Position numbers and translations under genes: made by a program. Positions 31,406 through 43,098 of a DNA stretch of 64,000 bases are shown here, one piece after another. The stretch's first letter is position 1; every line of letters begins with the position of its first letter. The stretch covers positions 682,001 through 746,000 of the forward strand of contig JBQMRN010000001.1 of assembly GCA_052171895.1 (NCBI GenBank), written 5' to 3'. The stretch comes from Arsenophonus sp052171895 (GTDB lineage Bacteria; Pseudomonadota; Gammaproteobacteria; Enterobacterales; Enterobacteriaceae). The notes under the pieces are model-generated. The model searched no databases. It had not been told where the DNA came from and saw only the letters and a program-made list of their open reading frames with translations.

Positions 31406-32173
31406 CTAATTAGCTTTTTTTGCTGTCGCCGCATTAATAATAGCAAAAAAAGCATCTGCTTTCAGCGATGCGCTGCCAACTAATGCGCCATCAATATCGG
31501 GTTGACTAAAAAGCTCGGCAGCATTGCTGGCATTCACTGATCCACCATACTGAATAATCACTTGATCGGCAATAGCTGGATCTTGGTTGGCAATATGGTC
31601 ACGAATAAACTTATGTACTACTTGAGCCTGGTCTGGGGTGGCTGATTTGCCGGTGCCAATTGCCCAAATTGGTTCATAAGCAATAACACTATTTGCTAAT
31701 GCGCTACCACCTAAGCTATTTAATACCGCATCAATTTGGTGAGCGCAGACTTGTTGAGTTTTGCCGGCATTATTTTCTTCTTCAGATTCCCCAATACAAA
31801 GTACTGGCGTTAATTTTTGCGATTTTAATATTGCAAATTTCTTGGCGATAAATTCATCATTTTCTTGATGATAATTTCTACGTTCAGAATGACCGATAAT
31901 AATATATTTTGCGCCAATATCTTTTAGCATTTCTGCTGAGGTATCACCGGTAAAAGCGCCGGATAAATTGACATCAACATCTTGCGCTCCAAGTTCTATC
32001 TTGCTACCAATTAAAGCTTGTTTTGCTTGTGCTAGGTAAACAGCTGGTGGGGCAATTGCGACATCACAGGTATTAGCATTATTTAATTTGTTACGCAAAT
32101 TTCTAATCAGTTCTTTAACCATTTTTGTACTGCCATTAAGTTTCCAGTTCCCCATGACTAATGGATTTCGCAT
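31406..32173 (-). CDS. tpiA: Triosephosphate isomerase
   Basis: A 255-residue protein, the same length as E. coli TpiA, interconverting dihydroxyacetone phosphate and glyceraldehyde 3-phosphate in the cytosol. Catalytic residues are in place: Asn9 and Lys11 in MGNWKLNGS, His95 in IIGHSERR and Glu167 in AYEPIWAIGTGKS. In the phosphate-binding loop LVGSASLKAD the usual second Gly (VGGASL) is Ser at about position 234. The frame is otherwise intact. The dead yiiQ lies upstream on the same strand, a known tpiA neighbour. Confidence 0.97.
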   Translation of the reverse strand: MRNPLVMGNWKLNGSTKMVKELIRNLRNKLNNANTCDVAIAPPAVYLAQAKQALIGSKIELGAQDVDVNLSGAFTGDTSAEMLKDIGAKYIIIGHSERRNYHQENDEFIAKKFAILKSQKLTPVLCIGESEEENNAGKTQQVCAHQIDAVLNSLGGSALANSVIAYEPIWAIGTGKSATPDQAQVVHKFIRDHIANQDPAIADQVIIQYGGSVNASNAAELFSQPDIDGALVGSASLKADAFFAIINAATAKKAN

Positions 32174-32268
32174 GTTTTTCTCTAAGTAAAAAATATTTAT
32201 TAATAAATGAGATAAAGAAATTAATCATTATTCAGCTTATGTAAAAGGATAGCATAAAGATACTATGA

Positions 32269-32930
32269 TTAAATCACTTTATTTTTTCTCATTGACATAT
32301 ATGATGTTATTTTATTTATTGAAAGCTTAACCGCTTCAATAGAAAAAATAATTATGTTATCTTTGCTTTTTATTAAATCATAACAGATAGTGCCTACTAT
32401 CTCTTTCATCACTCTGCACTTGGTTATGTTAATTAACATACGATTTAATATCCTGGTTAATTGATGTGTGTTGTTAATTGAAGTGTTTTTTAAAGTGATT
32501 AATAGTTGCCATAATATAACGTTCAAATAATTCTTGATTAATTTTATAGCTGTTTGCAGCTTTTTCTAGTGCTGAAATTATCTGTAAGCTTTTAATTTTT
32601 TAATTTTTCTAAAAGACTGCAAGAGAAGTAAATTTTTTTGTTAATTCGACTCATCGACTGGTTGCACGAATATAAAGTAACCAAATATCTTTATTTTTGA
32701 TCACTTTAAATTCAGTTATTGGATAGCTGGGATTATTATAATTATATTTTTGACGAAATATGGAGATATTTTCATTGAATAAAGCTGAATCTGGTAATAA
32801 ATAAGCAACCGAAACTTCTTTTTCAGCTATAACTGCTAATTTTTTTAGCAGTACGGGGGAGTAATGGGAATGATACACTAAATACTAAGGCTAATATTAA
32901 CTTAAATTTGCGATTATAAATTTTCATCAT
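32269..32930 (-). pseudogene. yiiQ: YiiQ (DUF1454 family), decayed
   Basis: Starts with a signal-peptide-like MMKIYNRKFKLILALVFSVS at 32930. Then in another frame come LPDSALFNENISIFRQKYNY and PSYPITEFKVIKNKD, which resemble the YiiQ segment with ISQFREDFNSQNPSLPLNEFRAI. A third frame gives GTICYDLIKSKDNIIIFSIE and AVKLSINKI, like the YiiQ end (LRYVVADNGEKGLTFAVEPI, KLALSES). Frameshifts separate the blocks. YiiQ is a periplasmic protein of unknown role encoded beside tpiA in enterobacteria. Confidence 0.7.
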
Positions 32931-33154
32931 CGTTACTCGTCAATATGAATTTCATCAGATAGGATTCATTATGATAAGATAAATAACATTACAACAATGG
33001 TAGGCACACACTCATTCAAATGATAAATTTGTTGAAAATTGTTTTAGTTTGGTATAATGATTTTATCATTATTAATGGTTATTATATTTAGTTTACAAAC
33101 TTTTTTGCTATGTTTTCCTTATATCTTACTATTATTAATTATAATAATGCTGAG
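32931..33154. other. AT-rich spacer
   Basis: Contains the start of the dead yiiQ promoter region and an imperfect repeat (TAATGATTTTATCATTATTA). No gene is recognised. Confidence 0.4.
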
Positions 33155-34580
33155 TTATGCTAACTTTTGATGTATGGGATTTTGGAGATGGTGGGTGTGT
33201 AGCCTAACATATTGATTGATTTCTTGGATGATTTCAATAATAGAAATATAATATCCCATTATAATGTCTACCACACAAGGTATCCACGAAATCAGACATT
33301 ATCTCTGATCCCTTGCATAAACTCATCCGTAATGGCGCTAGGCATCAGATAGCCACCGCCGTTGAGCCGGAGAGCTTAAAGCTATGTTGCGACAAGATGC
33401 TGAATGGCGCCTTCTCAACAGACAAGGCGTAATGTCATGGTGTTGGTCCATAACAGCTATTTGTCACAGCAAATTATACAGAACTGCTATTGACGATCTT
33501 GAGATTAAAGTGCCTAAGGTCAGGAAGATCGCAGCAGCAATGGAATATGCTCCAACAGCTTCTTGGTATGCTCTTATCTGAAAAGATGTAAAAACGTCGA
33601 AGAATTGCTACCATGGCTTGTAACTGCGAGGTATCTTCATTGCTGATTTTTACAAATCTCTATGGGCGCTTCTTGGTGAAAGAAGCTGATCTCTCTGAGT
33701 ACCATCAACAGACTGAAACAGTAATAGCTTAAAGATCATTGGCAATGGTGCCTGCTTGGATTTAAGCGATACGCGCTATGTTTATTTTTTGGATTATGGC
33801 ATATATAGTTCTGTTAGATAAGATGATCGCGATCGCCTTTGCGTGCTGGTTATTATCAGCGTCTCTAAGCATGGACGTAAGGAGCTAGTTGCTGTCGAAG
33901 ATGTTTATCGATAGTCAGAATGGAACTTGCCCGAACTTCTCAATGGCCTACGAACGCCTTGCTTTAACCGTATCTCCCAATCGTGATACGGGAGATGAGA
34001 CGGGTAGCTACCATTGATTTTTTGAATTCAGTGTAAAAGATATTCGTAGACACGCAGCATCAATACTGTTGGGTACATAAAACAGCTAATGTGATTGCTT
34101 TACTCAAAAAACCATGCAATAGAAAGTTAAGGTTGAGTTGAGGGAGGGGAGGTCTATGCTAGCAGAGAGCCGTGATGTCACTAATAAAGCACTTAACGTT
34201 TTATTGGTAAGATTTTCCAGCAAAGTATCCTGCAGTGCATGAATAAGCTGGAGAAAGATCGAGAAAACTACTGGCATTCAGGCTCTTCCAGTCAAGAGCG
34301 CATTGGGGGCGTCAATAAGAACTATGAATTTGATTGAATTGGGTTTTTTGACATGAAGCTACGAAGCCGACGCGTGAAAAACTATGGTTAGAGAAAACAA
34401 CCATTTTAATACTTATTTAACTGCTACACTCGGCTCAAAAAAGCTGAAACCTGCTAAGTGGATTTAACCTGCTGACCCTGGTGGTAAATAATATCTAATT
34501 TTAGGATGAAAATAGATCTACGAAGCATCATGAGCGGAGAGCCTAGCCTAACCGCTATACAGTAGATCTTCTAATAACTC
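33155..34580 (+). mobile_element. IS256-family element, degenerate
   Basis: Plus-strand copy from GAGTTATGCTAACTT to AGATCTTCTAATAACTC. Pieces include LHKLIRNGARHQIATAVEPE-like N-terminal remains, LYRTAIDDLEIKVPKVRK (about 33475-33530), FIDSQNGTCPNFSMAYERL-type remains and CRKLRLS-like sequence. It borders the Mu-like remnant on its late-gene side. Confidence 0.8.
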
Positions 34581-34639
34581 GTCGTTATCCTGGCGAGCAA
34601 TCTGGTCATTGCGTATATTATTGAGTAGTATGTGGCGCT

Positions 34640-35240
34640 ATTTTCATAATCAGCTGCGAGGTTTCGCTGATTGTTTTTTCACCCAACTCATCTCTAATGA
34701 GATGATGAGGTAGGTCTGCTCACGCCTCTCGTATAAATCCCTTGCTACTCGTTTGTTTTACCTCGTTAGTCGGTTAGATCTTGAACGAATGGGAGAGCTG
34801 GTGCTTGGCAGGTAGCCAAGACCCGCCGAATCAATTAAGAAGTTAATCTAGACCACAATCTGTGATTGTGGTAATGCGTTTTTTTTAAGTAGTTCAAGTA
34901 GGTGTTGACGAAAATATCTCCAATGGTAATAAATTAGCCCATTACTAGCTCGCCAGCGCATAATATTTTCTTCCATGGCCGGGTGGTCACTCTTTATCTC
35001 CTGGGCGCTTTTTCACGCCTTGGCGGTACGCTTTCTCAATTTTTAGTAATGTCCTGTCCGCATCTGCTCAGATACGCTAGTAGATAGGCACCTAGAAAGA
35101 TATCAAACGGAAACATGTCCTTGCACCTGCGACAAGCGCCAGGCAAGAAGAATGCGCATGCTGTCGTGCGGCAACACCTTATGGCTGAAGACCGTGAGTC
35201 AGTCCTGCTGCAACACAGATTTATTTAATCTGCCCTGATA
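34640..35240 (-). pseudogene. Mu-like prophage gene remnants of unknown function
   Basis: Downstream of the DUF2730 remnant the minus strand shows HLVSAFPEWLSGQIK, CVAAGLTHGLQP, RTLLKIEKAYRQGVKKRPGD and GLIYYHWRYFRQHLLELL in shifting frames. In Mu-like phages small genes of this position (gp26/gp27-type) precede the terminase. I cannot name the family. The right part ends at the IS256 border. Confidence 0.4.
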
Positions 35241-35299
35241 ATCATTCAGGGAACGCACTCACTAGGTGTTGCTCTTACGTTAAAATATCGTCAATCATT

Positions 35300-35560
35300 C
35301 GTCACCTCGGTCAAGGTCTTTTTTACTAGTAACTCCAGCTGATGCGTTACCGGTTGCAAGCTAGCGCGGGTCTCCTCTTTCAAATCATTCCGCAACTCGC
35401 TAATTTCTCCTTTTAGGATATATACCGTCTGTAAAGACGGTGTGCTCCTACCAGGCGGATTTCTAGCGTCAGCAGATTGGCGTTAAGGTGCTCGACCTGT
35501 TTGCGTTCGGCAAAGGAGGGCTACATCAGGCATATAAACAGTGCGCAGCTAGTGCTCGCA
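35300..35560 (-). pseudogene. DUF2730 (Mu gp25-like) remnant
   Basis: Minus-strand pieces SFAERKQVEHLNANLLTLEI, then LPTVYILKGEISELRNDLKE and ETRASLQPVTHQLELLVKK, show the heptad-rich pattern of DUF2730 proteins. These are small membrane-anchored coiled-coil proteins found between the lysis and terminase genes of Mu-like phages. One frameshift splits the coil. Confidence 0.6.
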
Positions 35561-36120
35561 GCGGATAATGACGGCGCGATATAGTCTTTTAGCATGTTTA
35601 ACTCTGTACTTTGGTGCGCTGGTCCTTCCCCTGGGGCAGGCAGTTCCACACAGCAGCGCCGCCTGGTGGTATTCACTGCCAAGCACGCCGTGTAAAATAA
35701 TCTGCTAGCTTGGTGTTTAAATATTATGTTATTCGCTATCTGGTTTATCTTTTCCATCGTTTACTCATCATACAGTTGCGTTTGTCGGTAATGCTTTGCC
35801 TGGCACAACGCGGTCTTATCAGTATTAGACTATTTAATCACGGCAGCACAGTTGCAGTAAATAGTCTATGTTAAAAAGGTTAATGGCTCTCCTGCCGCCT
35901 TCAGCGCCAGCAGAGCTAGACTGGCCGCTAATAATCCCGTCATGGAGTGGATACGGGTGGTAACGTCAGCACTCTCACGGGAAGATGCTGAGGTCATCTA
36001 CAGGTTCAGGCACAGGGTCAGAGGTGCAATTGAGCCGCAATAATCCCTGACTCCATCTGTTAACAGTTTTTCCGTTTTTTCCACGCTGGTGTTGTTTTTC
36101 ATTCATCACTGTTTGCTATA
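35561..36120 (-). pseudogene. Probable Mu-like lysis-region remnants
   Basis: A short hydrophobic segment (GLLAASLALLALKAAGEPLTF, about 35870-35940) could be a holin-type helix. A 78-codon open frame (35521-35757) has no clear match. Position between Mor and DUF2730 remnants suggests endolysin/holin genes, but no catalytic motif is visible. Confidence 0.3.
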
Positions 36121-36289
36121 AGTGATGAATAGCTCTTGTATTTGGTGTTGTTCCGGCCATCACTTGTCAGGGTTCGTGCCCCGCTTTTCCATCCTGACGC
36201 AAATCGTGCAGAGCGCAGTTTTCCAATAGCCGGCATGTTGTCTCAGAGAACCCCCTCTTCTCGAACCGGTATTCCATTTCGGAGCATCT

Positions 36290-36620
36290 TAATTGGCGTG
36301 CTCTCTGCCTGCCAACGCTAGAATATTTCATCATCGAATAAGGCATTCAGAGTAAGCTATTCCCTTTGGATAAATAATAGTTAGGCTAGGCAGCTCGGCA
36401 TACGCCTGCCAGGGCAGGCAATATTTTACTGGCTAAGTTAATGTGCCTGTGCTAAGGTAAAACTCTGGTATTATAGCTAATTATCTATGATATCCGGCAT
36501 TGCCGAGAGCAATTGTGCATATTGAGGCTGCAAGGTCTCCTCTACCACGCTGTCTATTCGCTCATAATGCATGTAGCTTGGTAATTCATTCTGGAGTAAA
36601 TTCGGTTGTTGTATCTTCAT
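36290..36620 (-). pseudogene. Mor-like transcription activator remnant
   Basis: Minus-strand pieces LQNELPSYMHYERIDSVVEE, LLSAMPDIID and QAYAELPSLTIIYPKG resemble the middle of Mor/C-type activators, where a (G)G..(I/L)YIPKG turn precedes the DNA-binding helices. Stops follow directly. Mor switches on the middle genes of Mu. The order GemA then Mor agrees with Mu. Confidence 0.45.
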
Positions 36621-36859
36621 CGTCTACCTTATTAGGTGAATTGAATAATAATATTATTAACAGTATCTTACTCCATTAAAGAGGGGCATCGCGTCGGCCA
36701 TGGATAACGATAACCACTGGACTGTCAGTAGCAACGTCAATCTGATCAGTTATAATGATGCACGGGTCACCGTGTCGTCGTGTTATAATCCTGACAAATG
36801 CGGGTATAACTTTCAATTGGGATATCCAATGCTAGCATTGGCAGCATGCAGCAGCTATG

Positions 36860-37298
36860 GTAGCGCTTGATGCTTTTGAGTACTACCTTGATTTGACGGC
36901 TCCACTGCCTTATTCTGATTGATCCAGGATAGGTTTTTGCCACCCACAGATCCATGTTTGCTTTCGTCATAGTAAAGTTTATTCAGGCATTACGTGCAGC
37001 ATCATCACCCGAGTGAACAAACTCCTGATGTGGAGGGTTCTGCTAGATAGCAAGAATTTTAGCAACCGCTGAAGCTGGTTTAACACCGCCTAAAATCACT
37101 TTTAAACGCACGTTAAAACCTTTTTATTGAAAGGTATGTAACAGTGTCCTGACCACCTATAGTACCGTCATTTCCTGGCGACTGCTTTTATCTGCGCATA
37201 CCTTTATCAGGGTGGCGCGATACCTCTCTTCATCCAATTATAACTTGCAGCTGGCTTAGTTACATAGTTAAGTTTGATTAAAGTTGCCAGGTTCATGC
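36860..37298 (-). pseudogene. GemA/gp16-type (DUF1018) regulator remnant
   Basis: Starts with MNLATLIKLNYVTKPAASY and continues in other frames with LDEERYRATLIKVCADKSSR, QEMTVLELVRTLLHTF and KVILGGVKPASAVAKILAIQ, the usual DUF1018 layout (compare (T)LIKLIHVAK..L.LDDDTYRAML). The 67-codon open frame at 36767-36970 (DLWVAKTYPGSIRIRQW) is its C-terminal part. GemA modulates host gyrase and early expression in Mu. Confidence 0.6.
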
Positions 37299-39270
37299 CT
37301 TTATCTCCTTGCGTTTTTATCGCTACCGATTTAGCTGTTCAATAAACGCTATGACAATGTATCCAGTTTACGTGCCTTTTCATCCTCAATCATTCTTGGC
37401 AGCCCGTTAAGGCGAAGAGCTGAGTGAGCATGATTTTAATGTTCATCAGGGTTTGTCATACTTGTTAAATATATTTTGACCATTCGAAAGAAAATGGTAC
37501 AGCGTCATGGCGGCATTCATCGCTAAGCCTGGGGGGTTATAGCCTCGCAAGTTGAAATGCTTTTTAACATCTCTCTGTCGTGACCTCAACGCCCCAATCC
37601 GGCGTCATAAATTAAATTTATATTCACTGATATCAATATGTCCTCAGCAAAATTTAGCAATGCCACACTATGCCCATGACGTGCGCCGGATTTAAAGCAA
37701 TCCCTTAAAAATACATTCTAATTTAAAGATATCAAGAGAGAGTTGTTTATAGCCTTTTATTCGCTTTCCCTTGATAAAAACGCAGATAGGTGCTGCTGCT
37801 GATTTTAATAAAATTAGTGGACAGACCCGTGCGTATTGCGCCTCTTATTATTTTCATCATCAATATCTAAATCTCATAGAGCCAGTACTTCGTTAACATT
37901 AATTTGACCTTTATTTATTTACTTCAAAGAAACAATTCACGATGACGATTAATTTTGTATTTTGTCATTTGAAAACTTGGTAATGCATGCCTCGATTTTT
38001 CTTTTACCACCTGGATGCATTCATTAAAAATATGATGTTCGGGCCACTGCGCGGACAAGACGATACTGGTTATTAAAGTTGATCATGAGGTGACATTGCT
38101 TTTTCTCCTCCCATAATTGAGGCCATGTTCTGTGGCCGATAATTTAACAAAATCTCGAATACCTTACAGTGTGTGTAATTTAAATTTTGGCAGTTGTCCT
38201 CCGGAGAGCAGCCGTACTTCAGTAAACGGGCTGTCAATAAAATTCATCGCGTAGCAGGTCAATCAGCTTAACATGCGCGACCTGGGAAGACTATAATGCC
38301 CATAACGCATTAATACGATAGCCATAATGAGGGGTTAGAGGCAATTTCTTGCTGATGATTTATGTTCATGGTTTCCTCACTAAAAATGGACAGCAGTAGC
38401 GAATTTAATCCCGTGCGTCCCAATAGACACCGGACAGCCCGATAACGATTTTTGGTAGATCTCTGCAGACTCTAGCCACGCTAATACAATGTAATAAGTG
38501 ATAACGTCTTCGTGGACGCCCTTGGCTGAACCGCCAAGGCGGAATAATTTTTATAAACGGCGCTGCCAATAACTCCTGGCGGATAGAATGTTATTGCCGA
38601 CAGCGTATAAGTAATAATGTACGTATTCATAAGATCAAACATGTTCATGATAGCTTCTCATTTTCTTGGTAGCCAGGAATTAGCGCGCATCACATAATAA
38701 TGTGGTGAATAAAACCAGCTCCAATTCGGATAGAAATGCCCGTAATGGTGTGCTAGGTGTGGCATAAGCATACCTGGCGACAGTTTACGCCTGATAACAT
38801 CTACTCCAGTTAGAGTGTTCTCTATATCTATCCTATCCACATAAAATTTCTGCTAGAGCTAATTATCTTACTGCGCGCTACAGTGCCAACATCGGAACTG
38901 CCATCTCATAGTGGTCTAGATAGAGGTATAGAATTGCGGCGCGTAACAGGTAGATATTGTGGTTTATCATGTTATCAATGTGGTTTTATCCCTAGCATGG
39001 CCAGGACTTCATGGCTGTAAAGGCTTATTTATTATTGGATCTCCTGATTAATTGGTTCATGTCATGGTATAGTACATCATTACCTCTTGTACATCCGGTA
39101 GGCACCACATAGAGAGGGCGGAGGGCGCGATTGCCAAATAATACTAGCAAATTGTGTGCCGATTTTCGTGAAATCTGAATACCACCCATCGGATATTGAG
39201 CAGCAGCTGATATCCAGCGCTCTCGGTAAAGAGTACCATTAGCCTATATTTTACTCCTTTCCAGCAACAA
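37299..39270 (-). pseudogene. Mu-like early-region small gene remnants, unidentified
   Basis: Several broken minus-strand frames, for example VDRIDIENTLTGVDVIRRKL (about 38755-38815), FNNQYRLVRAVARTSYF (about 38030-38090) and LRGYNPPGLAMNAAM (about 37500-37560). In Mu-like phages this interval holds kil, gam and other small early genes. No piece is clear enough to name. Confidence 0.35.
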
Positions 39271-39279
39271 GGTCGTTTT

Positions 39280-40250
39280 GGTATACTCTTCTATGAAGAG
39301 TGCTTTTATGTTTTTTTTGCCATTTTGGTAGGAACTTTCGTATCCTCGCTGGTCCATTATCAGCTAGGCTTAGCGTAAGGTGTAACGACAAGGCCCGCAA
39401 TGCATCGGCCTTCTTGGGAAGGCTATTCACCAGGATCAGTTTATTTTCGCTAGTAATCCCTCAGACAGTCGCAATCGCGTTAACATCGGTTTTTTTGCTT
39501 TTAATAGTCGTTTAGAGAGGGCAATACAGGTGTAAAAGCAGCTCAAATCATCTCTCCTGGGTTGAGCAGGTTAATTTTGATAATTCTTACGGGGTTTTAC
39601 ACTTTTTATCAGCATTATTCCGACCCTGTCATATCCTGAATTGCCAAGAGCTGCTCCAGCTCGTTAATACTTAGATGGTTATTCTCACATCGATAATTAC
39701 TAGCCAGTGACTTACCTGTCAGCTGCCTGCAATCGCGTATGTCAGATGTATATACCCTTTTATCAGGCCGCTAAGGCCCAAGCAGGGCTTCCGGCCAGCT
39801 CCAGCAGACACTCGGTGATGCTTTGTCTTTGGTTAGGGTGGGCCTCTGGGGGGCAGGCGTTACTATCCAGGTATTGAAATTCTTGTAATACTGCCGCCGC
39901 CCAAAGATTTGCTTTCTGGCACTCCGACAATTATATTTATATATTTCGCTAACTGGATAAACTGGAATACCGCCCATATCTCCTTGACCGTGGCTGTTTC
40001 TATAAACTGCGGCAGCACAGATAAGGTCTTTTTCTGCTGATAATCGGTTAATCATGGAGTTAACAGAGTCCTCCAACCAGCTGATTATTGCCGTTATAGA
40101 TGCCGTTGATAAAGCTGGATATCACTCGCTTGATTTGGCGGTCTCGTGGGTAATCTGCGTCTTCCTCAGCTGAGCCGTATCAATTAACGGTTGCAGCTGC
40201 TTGATAAGTGCCGTGTTTTCAATTACGATAGCTACTTTTTTTTAAAAAGA
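39280..40250 (-). pseudogene. Mu B-like target-DNA activator ATPase remnant
   Basis: Minus-strand pieces: IKQLQPLIDTAQLRKTQITH (N-terminus), YINIIVGVPE (Walker A region), NTWIVTPAPQRPTLTK (compare WVVTM(T)P in MuB), LSINELEQLLAIQDMTG (Walker B-adjacent part), and DVNAIATVWGITSEN with LVNSLPKKADALRALSLHL. The pattern and the place directly after transposase A identify MuB, which delivers target DNA to the transpososome. Several stops and frameshifts are present. Confidence 0.65.
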
Positions 40251-40399
40251 AAAGTATTGTCTTTTGTTGGCCATTTGATTAGTCAACTAAATGATTTTTT
40301 ACAACAACGGGTCAATTTGCGTGGTTTCCAGTAATACTAAAATTCTCTGTAACACCGTTTTTTCCCGAGGTTGTTCTCTTCTTCAGCCTCAGTCTTCAA

Positions 40400-42260
40400 T
40401 GCATTATTCCTTACTTGCCAATAAACATTGGCTGGTAATCTGAGCCCATGTATTTCGCCCTGCAATATTAGGGTGTTTTTTTGTTTCAGCTAGAGCTATT
40501 TCATCCTGTTTCCGGATCCCTTTAATACGCTGTTGCATATTATAATATTTTGCCATTATCTGGCATATCAGGCGTTTATTATAGTTCTACATCGTTTCAT
40601 AGAGATAAGTACTGTTCATCCGTTTTACGATAATCTTGCTGAGATCGTGAATGTTATAACTCACCAATACCTTGCAGCCATGCTCATCTGATAGTTTCAG
40701 GATAGTAAATATTCTTCAAGAAAGGGATTTTAGAACGCATGACGGTGTGTTTGGTCTTCGGCATAAACAGCTCGTGCTCTTCATAAACTGCGTCAGGCAT
40801 TCTAAACTCGCGGTATCGTCGTTTTTCAGCTTTCCATCAGCGGGAAATCTCGACTAGATTGTAATGCTGCCAATCGGCTCGTTTAGGGAGTTCACTGTGC
40901 GGACGGCTGTTGTACCCACTCCAGCCTCGGCATTGATTTCATCAATCGGTCTGTCCCATGAGGTGGGTAGCTTGCGCTCTATTCTCTGTGCTGAGCATGG
41001 CTTTGCCAAATCATGCACATTTGGTTGGGCGTTTAACGCCGATTTAAGCGCCTTTTTGCTCTTTCGCACGGTTTTCTGGTCAGCGTCCCAGTACCGTAAT
41101 AGGCGGAAAAATCAGCTAGCAATAAAAATCGGCTAGCAATGTAGATGGGCAAGATACCATTCAGCCGTTCGATAATACCGTGTTGTTTCGGATTCCCGGG
41201 AATACTGATCGGATGTTCAATATTCAGGCAGGTTAAATACCAGTAATATCTGCATCAAGTGTGTTATTAGTTTCAGAGCTTCCGTTATTCAAGTAATAGA
41301 GAAATGGCTTGCCGTAGGTAGTAATGCCATACGCAGCATATTGATAACGGCAATCACGTTATTGGAAAGCGATAAGCTCTAGCCGGTGATATAGCGGCAG
41401 CTGCTATAGATAATCAATGTCACTTCTGGCGAAATGATTGACCGTAGTCAGTATAGGGGCGATTTCATATTCATCCCGTGACTATCTCATCTCTAATTTA
41501 GATGTACTTAACTGGCAGGCTAGATCTTCATTTTCGGCGCATAAAACCCTTCAATCTGGCGATATTCGCTATCGGTTTTGCGCCCACGTTGTTTAATGGT
41601 TTTCGTGGGGGAGACTTTTTGGATCGCATATAGCACGACATAAAACATAAATAAGAAGGCAAAGTGGGTTAGCAGGATCAGCGGCTCATCCGTATAGCCT
41701 TGTTGCCAATCGGCCAAAAAATCCCTATATGTTTCTTTCATGTTGTCACCCGTTTGACTTACGATAGTGCGCTAGATAGTCATGCAACCAAGACAAATTA
41801 CTTAAGTTTTTGATCTCAATCAATACCTCACGTGGCTTCCCATGCTACAAACCCTATCAGGCGCTCGAGTGGTGGCGTGGTGGCTTTTTTTATAGTCGGT
41901 TAGCTAGCGCATGGTTAAGGGTAATTTTACTGAGTTAACGGCCTTGCCATTTCTTGGGATTGCCCATCTGTGTTTCCTTGGCGCTATGCACTCTGCAAAC
42001 TGGAATTTTTTCACCTCCTGCACGATAAAGCTGATGCCCTGTGTGCACAGCTATAACATGCTTGTTGGCTGATGGTGTGAGGATATGCTGCATAGTGACA
42101 TGTGTACATCTGTAATCTAATCTGTCGCTGCTTATCGCTCAGATCGACCATTTATTGCCAACTAAGGTCGGGCAATGGCGCTAAATGTCTAGCTTGTCAA
42201 GCTTTTCAGGATCTTTCCTGACCTTTGATACGGTGGTTTGTTTGACGACATGATCTACAA
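40400..42260 (-). pseudogene. Mu A-type DDE transposase remnant
   Basis: Minus-strand pieces in order: YRDFLADWQQGYTDEPLI (about 41690-41740), YGKPFLYYLNNGSSETNNTL (about 41250-41320), EHPISIPGNPKQHGIIERLN-like (about 41150-41220), NSRPHSELPKRADWQHYN (about 40855-40910), MVSYNIHDLSKIIVKRMNST (about 40600-40665) and IKGIRKQDEIALAE. These match the catalytic core (D-N..N-E region) and C-terminal beta-barrel of Mu-like transposases. The catalytic frame is broken many times. Confidence 0.75.
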
Positions 42261-42285
42261 GTGCAATGATCATTAGTTATTTAAG

Positions 42286-42779
42286 ATGAGGCTCATAGAT
42301 AGGGTGCATGGCTTCAAGGTGATAAGCAATCAATATTGTACTTGTAAGCTTTGGTGTTTTGATGCTTGCATTTCATTGATTCAGAGGCACTTGCTCACTT
42401 ATTCAGTGTTAACCGTAGCAGGTTGTGTTCTTACAGGTAACCATGAGATCCTAATTAGTTCAGTTGCTGATACAAACATGATCAGGGTGCTTCATGGGAA
42501 TAAGGATCTCGACTTGGCCAGATTTTTCAGGAGCAAGAGTGATCGTTTCAGCAATAATGCGTTCGTGTTTTTAGAATAGTGATCAAGCACATTTTGAGTG
42601 ACTCAAGGCTTCAGATGTTAGCTTGGATCGATAATTTATGCAGTGTGAATTCTTTTACATTCAGCCTAATCACAATATGTTGGCAGTGGCAATTACGGTT
42701 TAAAACTTCATTTCTAAGCATAATTAGATTACGCAAAATTATCTGTAAAATAAGCAGGAAAACTTATCTCTACTGGTAG
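42286..42779 (+). other. Two small open frames of unknown identity at the Mu-like left end
   Basis: A 97-codon frame (42286-42579) and a 66-codon frame starting at the overlapping GTG (42579) lie on the plus strand between the phage repressor and transposase A. In Mu only ner is expected here. The first has a Cys-rich middle (YCTCKLWCFDACISLIQRH) and a charged end (KDLDLARFFRSKSDRF). I recognise no family, and no strong ribosome binding site is seen. It may be a degraded gene or chance open sequence. Confidence 0.3.
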
Positions 42780-42790
42780 AGATAGAATTA

Positions 42791-42824
42791 AAAAAGAAAC
42801 ATAAAATATTTTATGTTTCTTTTT
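42791..42824. terminator. Perfect 16-bp A/T-rich inverted repeat, probable bidirectional terminator
   Basis: AAAAAGAAACATAAAA and TTTTATGTTTCTTTTT are exact inverted copies with a 2-base loop. The A and T tracts at the ends would give a U-tail in either direction. It lies just after the second small open frame and upstream of the phage repressor remnant. Confidence 0.7.
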
Positions 42825-42875
42825 TAACAGAAAGATTAATCTTCTTTAATTATTAAAAATAACAGGTTATCAGGT

Positions 42876-43098
42876 ATGGAAACAAAAATGCATGAACCAT
42901 CGTATTTTTCGGTGGCGAAAAAAGAAAGCTTTTTGCATAGATTGCAATTATTATGGAATGGAAGAGCTTTACAGTAGGCAGAAGAAGATTGGGAACTTAC
43001 CGCGATCTACGCTTAATAATTATTTTAGATGGTGTGCTGTCAAGCTTGCGTTTAAATCTACTAGAAAAATAGAGAAAAAAGAATCACTATCTCTTTAG
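42876..43098 (+). pseudogene. Mu-like phage repressor (helix-turn-helix), frameshifted
   Basis: Frame 1 reads SYFSVAKKESFLHRLQLLWN and GRALQ, then a TAG, then AEEDWEL. A +1 shift continues with RSTLNNYFRWCAVKLAFKST and ends in EKKESLSL. Together they match the N-terminal DNA-binding part of phage repressors (W.SVAKRESWLHRLQLLW...A...WGLPRSTLNNYF..G..P..E.ALKIA...GVSL.WLA). It is divergent from transposase A, as c is in Mu. Confidence 0.6.
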
